DNA of 18,657 nucleotides from Petrocella sp024636985. Lineage in GTDB: Bacteria > Bacillota > Clostridia > Lachnospirales > Vallitaleaceae. How positions within the stretch are numbered: position 1 is the first letter of the stretch; each line of letters begins with the position of its first letter. The position numbers and the translations under genes were made by a program. The notes beneath the pieces are model-generated. The model made no database searches and was not told where the DNA came from. It saw nothing but the letters and a program-made list of their open reading frames with translations. The stretch is taken from NCBI GenBank assembly GCA_024636985.1, contig JAGXFY010000065.1:1-18657 (forward strand), written 5' to 3'. Positions 14,333 to 18,657 of the stretch are shown here, in pieces.

Positions 14333-15859
14333 ATGACATCTACAACAACACATACAAAAGACTTGACCCCTATAGAACAATTGGAAAAACTAGACCAAAG
14401 CCTAAGTGCACTGGGCTTTTCCGAGGCCCTTATTTTCTGGGATTCTGCAACACTGGCACCGAAGAATGCTGTAAACGGACGTTCAGAGACACTTGTTCAC
14501 CTGTCTGAATTCTATTATAACACATTGGTGAATGAACACATCCATCAGGTGCTCATCGATTTGGAAGCCACTAAAAGTGACTTAAATGATCTGGAAAAAT
14601 CTAAGCTTCAATTTTTTAGAGAAGAATATGATAAAGTGGCCTGTGTACCTGTAGATGAATATGCTGCATTTAAAGGTCTACAAGCCTTATCCTCTGATGC
14701 TTGGGAAGAAGCTAAAGAAAAAAATGATTTTTCTATTTTTGAACCCTATCTTCAAAAAGTTATTGATTTTCAGCGTAAATACATCGAATATAGAAACAAA
14801 GGTGGGCATCCTTATGATACCTTACTTCAAGATTATGAACGGGATCTCACAGTAGAAATCACCGATCAGTTTTTCGACCGTTTAAGAGCGGTCATCGTCC
14901 CCTTAGTTCAAAAGATCAAAGACAGTGGTGTCACTGTACACTCTCCTTTTGAAGGTATCCAATACGATGTCAAAAACCAAAAACATTTATCTGATTTACT
15001 ACTTGAGAAACTGGGGTTCAACAAGGATAGTGGTATTATTGCGGAAAGTGTTCATCCTTTTACCATGAACATCACAAAAGATGATGTTCGTATTACGACC
15101 CACTATTACGAAGACAATATTCTCTCAAGTATCTACAGTACCATACACGAATGTGGTCATGCACTTTATGAACAAGATATTGATGTGGCTTTAGGTTTTA
15201 GTCGATTAGCAACCGGAACCACCATGGGCATTCACGAGTCTCAATCTAGAATCTATGAGAACAATGTTGGACGCTCAAGGGTATTTTGGGAAACCTATTT
15301 TCCTTTATTAAAAAACCTATTTCCAGACCAATTGGGTGATGCTAGTCCTGAGGTCTGCTACAAAGCCAGCAATTATGTACGACCCACATTAATTCGTATT
15401 GAAGCGGATGAATTAACTTATGCTTTGCACATTATGATACGCTACGAGTTGGAAAAACAGATTTTTGAGGGCAAGTTAAATGCGAAAGATTTGCCAAGTG
15501 CTTGGAATGAGCTCTATCATAATTATCTTGGTATAACACCTGATTCTGATGCCAAAGGCGTTTTACAAGATGTCCACTGGTCTGAAGGCCTATTTGGCTA
15601 TTTCCCTTCCTATGCTCTTGGTAGTGCTTATGCAGCGCAGTTTGAAGTTGCTATGAACAAAGATTTTGATGTTAACAAAGCCATCGCAGACGATCAACTG
15701 ATCCTTATTAAGAATTGGCTTGCCGATAAAATCCACAAATACGGATCCACCAAGACGCCGGAAGAAATCCTTCTGATCGCGACCGGTGAACCTTTTAATC
15801 CGAAGTATTTTACGGATTACTTGTTAAAGAAATACAGTGATTTATATAAGCTAGGTTAA
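14333..15859 (+). CDS. M32 family metallocarboxypeptidase (thermostable carboxypeptidase 1/Taq type)
   Basis: This is a cytosolic zinc carboxypeptidase that removes C-terminal residues from peptides, with broad specificity. The 508-residue protein shows all M32 motifs: HPFT (241-244), DVRITT (251-256), the zinc-binding HECGH (272-276) with its catalytic Glu, HESQSR (301-306) and IRIEADELTY. The closing motif is GVLQDVHWSEGLFGYFPSYALG-like, cited here by its core QDVHW. Length is normal for the family (about 500) and no signal peptide is present. GGCGG lies 6 bases before the ATG. It is the only plus-strand gene of the window. Its stop codon lies inside an inverted repeat, and a terminator hairpin follows about 210 bases later. 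Confidence 0.96.
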   Translation: MTSTTTHTKDLTPIEQLEKLDQSLSALGFSEALIFWDSATLAPKNAVNGRSETLVHLSEFYYNTLVNEHIHQVLIDLEATKSDLNDLEKSKLQFFREEYDKVACVPVDEYAAFKGLQALSSDAWEEAKEKNDFSIFEPYLQKVIDFQRKYIEYRNKGGHPYDTLLQDYERDLTVEITDQFFDRLRAVIVPLVQKIKDSGVTVHSPFEGIQYDVKNQKHLSDLLLEKLGFNKDSGIIAESVHPFTMNITKDDVRITTHYYEDNILSSIYSTIHECGHALYEQDIDVALGFSRLATGTTMGIHESQSRIYENNVGRSRVFWETYFPLLKNLFPDQLGDASPEVCYKASNYVRPTLIRIEADELTYALHIMIRYELEKQIFEGKLNAKDLPSAWNELYHNYLGITPDSDAKGVLQDVHWSEGLFGYFPSYALGSAYAAQFEVAMNKDFDVNKAIADDQLILIKNWLADKIHKYGSTKTPEEILLIATGEPFNPKYFTDYLLKKYSDLYKLG

Positions 15860-15972
15860 AGTGTCAAAACTATATAGTTGAACTTTTACATACAAGATAT
15901 AGTTATGAGTGTATCAACGTAACCTATATATTGGATGTAATTTAGAGAAACTTAGTTTTTGATACTTTAACC
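15854..15972 (+). repeat. Inverted repeat enclosing the carboxypeptidase stop codon
   Basis: GGTTAAAGTGTCAAAA (15854-15869) pairs with TTTTGATACTTTAACC (15957-15972) over 16 positions with one G-T wobble. The left arm starts in the last sense codon and contains the TAA stop. The 87-base loop is AT-rich, and no U-tract follows the right arm. Could be an mRNA 3' structure or a terminal repeat of a small element. Confidence 0.6.
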
Positions 15973-16068
15973 AACCAATAAAGGATTTATTTGTTCGTTT
16001 TTTGCTAAGCAATAATTGAGTCATACGAAATACTTTTCTAAAAACTTTCAATATGATTTTTAATTAAC

Positions 16069-16135
16069 AGTAAGTGTTCTATTTTTGTCTAATTATCCTA
16101 AGGATAGTTTAAAAAAATTGACACTTACTTTTTTT
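16069..16135 (+). terminator. Long terminator hairpin downstream of the carboxypeptidase
   Basis: Outer arms AGTAAGTGT (16069-16077) and ACACTTACT (16121-16129) pair perfectly. The inner arms AATTATCC (16091-16098) and GGATAGTT (16102-16109) pair over 8 positions, with T-rich against A-rich sequence between. Seven T (16129-16135) follow on the plus strand only, so it terminates plus-strand transcription. It is about 210 bases from the stop codon, leaving a long 3' untranslated region. Confidence 0.65.
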
Positions 16136-16157
16136 ACAGGAGATGAGAAAGACTAAA

Positions 16158-16288
16158 GAACTATGAAGTTCCTGGAATGACGTGTATGACTTAAGCCAAG
16201 CAACAGGATGTTGCTAGCCGACTTTTGGCACAGGACGTGCCAACCGGAGGCCGTAGTCATACATGTCATGGAAGGGTTTTCATAGTTC
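16158..16288. other. Three-way-junction palindromic element with two GGA-loop hairpins (possible ncRNA or dispersed repeat)
   Basis: A 131-bp GC-richer island in AT-rich DNA folds into one long stem with two inner hairpins. Closing stem: GAACTATGAA (16158-16167) with 16279-16288, TTCC with GGAA (16169-16172, 16270-16273), then 15 pairs with one wobble (16177-16191 with 16255-16269). Inner hairpins: AGCAAC-AGGAT-GTTGCT (16199-16215) and TTGGCAC-AGGAC-GTGCCAA (16225-16243). Both loops read AGGA on the plus strand. No U-tract follows on either strand. It lies 4 bases from the stop codon of the minus-strand flavoprotein gene. Possibilities: a structured RNA, a dispersed extragenic palindrome, or a 3' stabiliser; no named family is recognised. 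Confidence 0.65.
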
Positions 16289-16292
16289 CAAA

Positions 16293-17873
16293 TTAAATTT
16301 TAACTTTCAATATCGACTCCGCCACCTTCATACCATCCAGTGCCGCCGACATAATACCACCTGCATAACCTGCCCCTTCACCACAAGGATAGAGACCTTT
16401 AACCGAACTCATATAGGCCTCATCTCTTAAAATACGTATGGGTGAAGATGTTCTAGTCTCAACACCTGTTAAAACAGCATCCTTTCGGTCAAAATCTTTG
16501 ATTTTCTTGCCGAATGCTTGAATGCCTTCTTTTAAGGCTTCTGCTACAAAATCAGGTAAAGCTTGATTCAGGTCCGCCATGGTATATGGACCTTTAATAT
16601 TGGGTTTAACAGCTCCAAAGGCTGTTGTGATCCTATTATTGATGAAGTCGTCCAGTTTTTGAACGGGCAAACTGTAATTAGAACCGGCGATCTCAAAGGC
16701 CTTTTTCTCCCATTTTCTTTGAAAATGAACACCGGCTAATAAATCATCATAACCAAAGTCCTCAGGTAGTACATTGACCAACAATGCACTGTTTGCATTC
16801 ACTTCATCTCTTTTAAAATTACTCATCCCGTTACAAACGACATGGCCAATCTCAGAAGCTGAATTCACCACAAAGCCACCCGGGCACATACAAAAAGTAT
16901 AGACCGCACGTCCCTCACCTGTTCGATACGTTAACTTGTAATCCGCTACAGGCAGATTAGGATGATGATAGCCTAATCCATATTGTTTCTTTGAGATCAT
17001 CTCTTGGGGATGCTCAATCCGTAACCCAATTGCAAAAGCTTTTTTCTCCATAGGAATCTTATCGATTATCAGGCGCCGAAAGGTATCTCTTGCACTGTGA
17101 CCAATGGCCAAAACCACATGATTCGTAGCAATGAGATTGCCCAACTGGTCTTTGATGCCTATAACGGCGCCATCTTCAATAACCAGTTCGGTCATTTTCC
17201 TGCTAAAATGAACCTCACCACCAAGTGCAATGATTTTAAGGCGTATGTTTTCAACGACTTTGATCAGATAATCTGTACCGATATGAGGCTTGTTCACATA
17301 GCGAATTTCTTCCGGTGCACCCGCCTCAACAAAGGTATTTAATATTTTGTCCATTCGATAGAATTTGTCTTTTACGCCTGTGTTAATTTTTCCATCTGAG
17401 TAAGTACCAGCGCCACCTTCACCAAATTGTATATTAGATTCTACATCCAGTTTTCCGGTTTTGAAGTAGGTCTCTACATCTTTAATGCGCTCATCAACCG
17501 CACGTCCACGTTCAAGCAATATGGGTTTAGCCCCTTGTTCTGCCAGAATAAGTGCTGCAAAAAGGCCTGCCGGTCCGGCACCGATAACGACCGGTCGTTT
17601 ATCAGGTAAATTTATTGGTCCTTTTAATACATAAGATGAATTTTCTTCTATGTATATCAATTTTGCTAATTTTTTATTGGAGGACGCCTCCATCATGACA
17701 TCTACAGTATAGACGATTTTTATAGCGTCTTTTTTTCTGGCATCTACAGATTTTTTAGTGATTTTAAGCTCTGTTTTTGGTTCAAGCCCATAGATCGTTT
17801 TGACCAACTTGTATAAATCATCGACCTTATGATCCAATGGCATTTTTATTTGTTCAATTCTATAATAGCCCAT
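16293..17873 (-). CDS. FAD-dependent dehydrogenase, COG2509 family
   Basis: This is a 526-residue soluble flavoprotein of unknown substrate. The N-terminal 90 residues (YYRIEQIKMPLDHKVDDLYK, then ELKITKKSVDARKK) form the small domain typical of the COG2509 family. It is followed by the FAD-binding VIGAGPAGLFAALILAEQG and LLERGRAVDERIKD. GEGGAGTYSDGKINT, VLAIGHSARDTF, MCPGGFVVNSAS and the closing CGEGAGYAGGIMSAALDG block are family marks. The ATG at 17873 was chosen over that at 17876 because AGGG is better spaced; either is possible. The TAA of the upstream flavoprotein touches this start (TAATGATG), so the two are translationally coupled. The gene ends just before the structured element. Confidence 0.9.
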   Translation of the reverse strand: MGYYRIEQIKMPLDHKVDDLYKLVKTIYGLEPKTELKITKKSVDARKKDAIKIVYTVDVMMEASSNKKLAKLIYIEENSSYVLKGPINLPDKRPVVIGAGPAGLFAALILAEQGAKPILLERGRAVDERIKDVETYFKTGKLDVESNIQFGEGGAGTYSDGKINTGVKDKFYRMDKILNTFVEAGAPEEIRYVNKPHIGTDYLIKVVENIRLKIIALGGEVHFSRKMTELVIEDGAVIGIKDQLGNLIATNHVVLAIGHSARDTFRRLIIDKIPMEKKAFAIGLRIEHPQEMISKKQYGLGYHHPNLPVADYKLTYRTGEGRAVYTFCMCPGGFVVNSASEIGHVVCNGMSNFKRDEVNANSALLVNVLPEDFGYDDLLAGVHFQRKWEKKAFEIAGSNYSLPVQKLDDFINNRITTAFGAVKPNIKGPYTMADLNQALPDFVAEALKEGIQAFGKKIKDFDRKDAVLTGVETRTSSPIRILRDEAYMSSVKGLYPCGEGAGYAGGIMSAALDGMKVAESILKVKI

Positions 17874-17875
17874 CA

Positions 17876-18657
17876 TTATCCCTTACTGGCACTTACGCCT
17901 GCTACATATCCTGAGCTCCATGCCCATTGTAGATTAAACCCACCGCAATCTCCATCCATATCCAGTATTTCTCCACATAAAATGACATTAGGATATTTTT
18001 TACTGGCGAGTGTTGTTGCAACTACTTCATGGCAATCAACGCCTCCAGCAGTAACCTGTGATTGATTCCATTGCCTGGTTCCTGTAATACTAAGCCTAAA
18101 AGCTTTAAGCCAATGAACAATCAATTCTCGTTGTCTAGAGGTGATTTGTGCCCCTTTGTCTCTTGGATTCATGTCACAATCTTTGATTAAGGGGATAATC
18201 ATTTGCTTGGGAAGCAAGCCAACAAAAAAATCCTCCAAGACTTTATAGGACATTCTTTCAATACGTTTTAGCAACATCTGATCTAAAGCTGTGCTGTCAA
18301 GCAATGGCACCAAATCACCATGAATCTCAATGTTTTTTTTCTGATTTTTAATGGCTTGAGCCGCCGTTCGACTTACATCCAATATTGGCGGTCCGGATAG
18401 ACCGTAATCTGTAAAAAGGAGTTCCCCATAAGCGCTCTTAAGATGTATGTCATCAACGACCAAATCCACTTTAGCCATCACTTTGGTTCCTTTAAGATGT
18501 TTTAAATAGGCATAATCTGATTCTAGTTGAATAAGCGATGGGTATGGCTCTATTAATTTCATTCCTAGATCCTTTGCTATTTGAAAGCCGCTACCGTTAG
18601 AACCAAGGTCCGGTGTTGATTTTCCTCCGCATGCCAGAATCACATAATCACCATAAT
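17876..18657 (-). CDS. HI0933/YhiN-family flavoprotein (BaiN-like), C-terminal part
   Basis: The gene is cut by the right edge, so its N-terminal FAD-binding part is not visible. The 260 visible codons begin YGDYVILACGGKSTPDLGSNGSG, matching the family's ILA(T/C)GG(K)S.P..GS.G.G segment. The end carries TAGGVDCHEVVATTLASKK and GEILDMDGDCGGFNLQWAWS, which is the standard C-terminal FAD-contact block of the HI0933-like proteins (PF03486, COG2081). A Clostridium member, BaiN, was proposed to act in bile acid dehydroxylation, but most members have no proven role, so no substrate is assigned. The frame stays open to the edge with no start, and its stop adjoins the COG2509 flavoprotein gene. Confidence 0.9.
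   Translation of the reverse strand, partial: YGDYVILACGGKSTPDLGSNGSGFQIAKDLGMKLIEPYPSLIQLESDYAYLKHLKGTKVMAKVDLVVDDIHLKSAYGELLFTDYGLSGPPILDVSRTAAQAIKNQKKNIEIHGDLVPLLDSTALDQMLLKRIERMSYKVLEDFFVGLLPKQMIIPLIKDCDMNPRDKGAQITSRQRELIVHWLKAFRLSITGTRQWNQSQVTAGGVDCHEVVATTLASKKYPNVILCGEILDMDGDCGGFNLQWAWSSGYVAGVSASKG

Larger units (their letters stand above)
15860..16292. other. Structured 433-bp intergenic region
   Basis: No coding gene is seen between the carboxypeptidase and the flavoprotein gene. The stretch holds, left to right, the rest of the inverted repeat (to 15972), a plain AT-rich part (15973-16068) with only the small palindrome TTGCTAAGCAA (16002-16012), the terminator hairpin (16069-16135) and the three-way-junction element (16158-16288). 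The two genes converge on it. Confidence 0.75.

Noticed and set aside
16118..16146. Promoter for the structured element, from a perfect TTGACA at 16118
   Set aside because: At 16-18 bases only AGATGA/GATGAG is found, which is not a -10, and the TTGACA is part of the terminator hairpin arm.
16158..16288. Element read as a simple terminator, tRNA or riboswitch
   Set aside because: No U-tract on either side, no cloverleaf or CCA end, and it lies between converging genes rather than in a leader.
15860..16292. CRISPR array or direct-repeat cluster
   Set aside because: Only inverted repeats are seen; no regularly spaced direct repeats and no cas genes in the window.

Overview
The window is AT-rich, has strong AAGGAG-type ribosome binding sites and closely packed genes, and carries a full anaerobic sulfite reductase (AsrABC) set. 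A clostridial-type hem cluster, a glutamate 5-kinase without a PUA domain, DUF4349, DUF896 and DUF1858 proteins and an M32 carboxypeptidase complete the picture. This points to an anaerobic Firmicute of the class Clostridia. The genus cannot be fixed from the sequence alone. All genes but one are on the minus strand, so transcription mostly runs right to left.

Left block (1-4980): hemA, a precorrin-2 dehydrogenase/ferrochelatase, a three-domain HemC-CobA-HemD fusion and hemB (cut by the left edge) form one tight operon. Together they carry glutamyl-tRNA to glutamate semialdehyde and 5-aminolevulinate to siroheme. The one missing step, glutamate semialdehyde to aminolevulinate (hemL), may lie past the left edge. 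The hemA leader holds two adjacent small hairpins with identical tops.

Sulfite block (4937-10774): an FNT-family channel, asrA, asrB, asrC and a ferritin-like diiron protein form one operon that ends at a clear terminator. Upstream, behind a bidirectional-looking terminator, a second operon encodes a small siroheme reductase-like protein with an unusual cysteine spacing, an unrecognised 209-residue protein and a DUF1858 CxxC protein. The siroheme genes next door supply the cofactor of both reductases, so 1-10.7 kb reads as one functional neighbourhood for siroheme and sulfite reduction.

Housekeeping block (10884-14173): proB, a DUF896 protein, 5-formyltetrahydrofolate cyclo-ligase and an MmcQ/YjbR protein form an operon with a good promoter and a terminator. 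A DUF4349 lipoprotein follows. It is divergent from the only plus-strand gene, an M32 carboxypeptidase (14333-15859).

Right block (15860-18657): a 433-bp intergenic region is rich in secondary structure. It holds a 16-bp inverted repeat that includes the carboxypeptidase stop codon, a long terminator hairpin, and a 131-bp three-way-junction element with two GGA-loop hairpins. It is followed by two flavoprotein genes on the minus strand, the second cut by the right edge. The structured element and the small-reductase operon are the least explained parts of the window.
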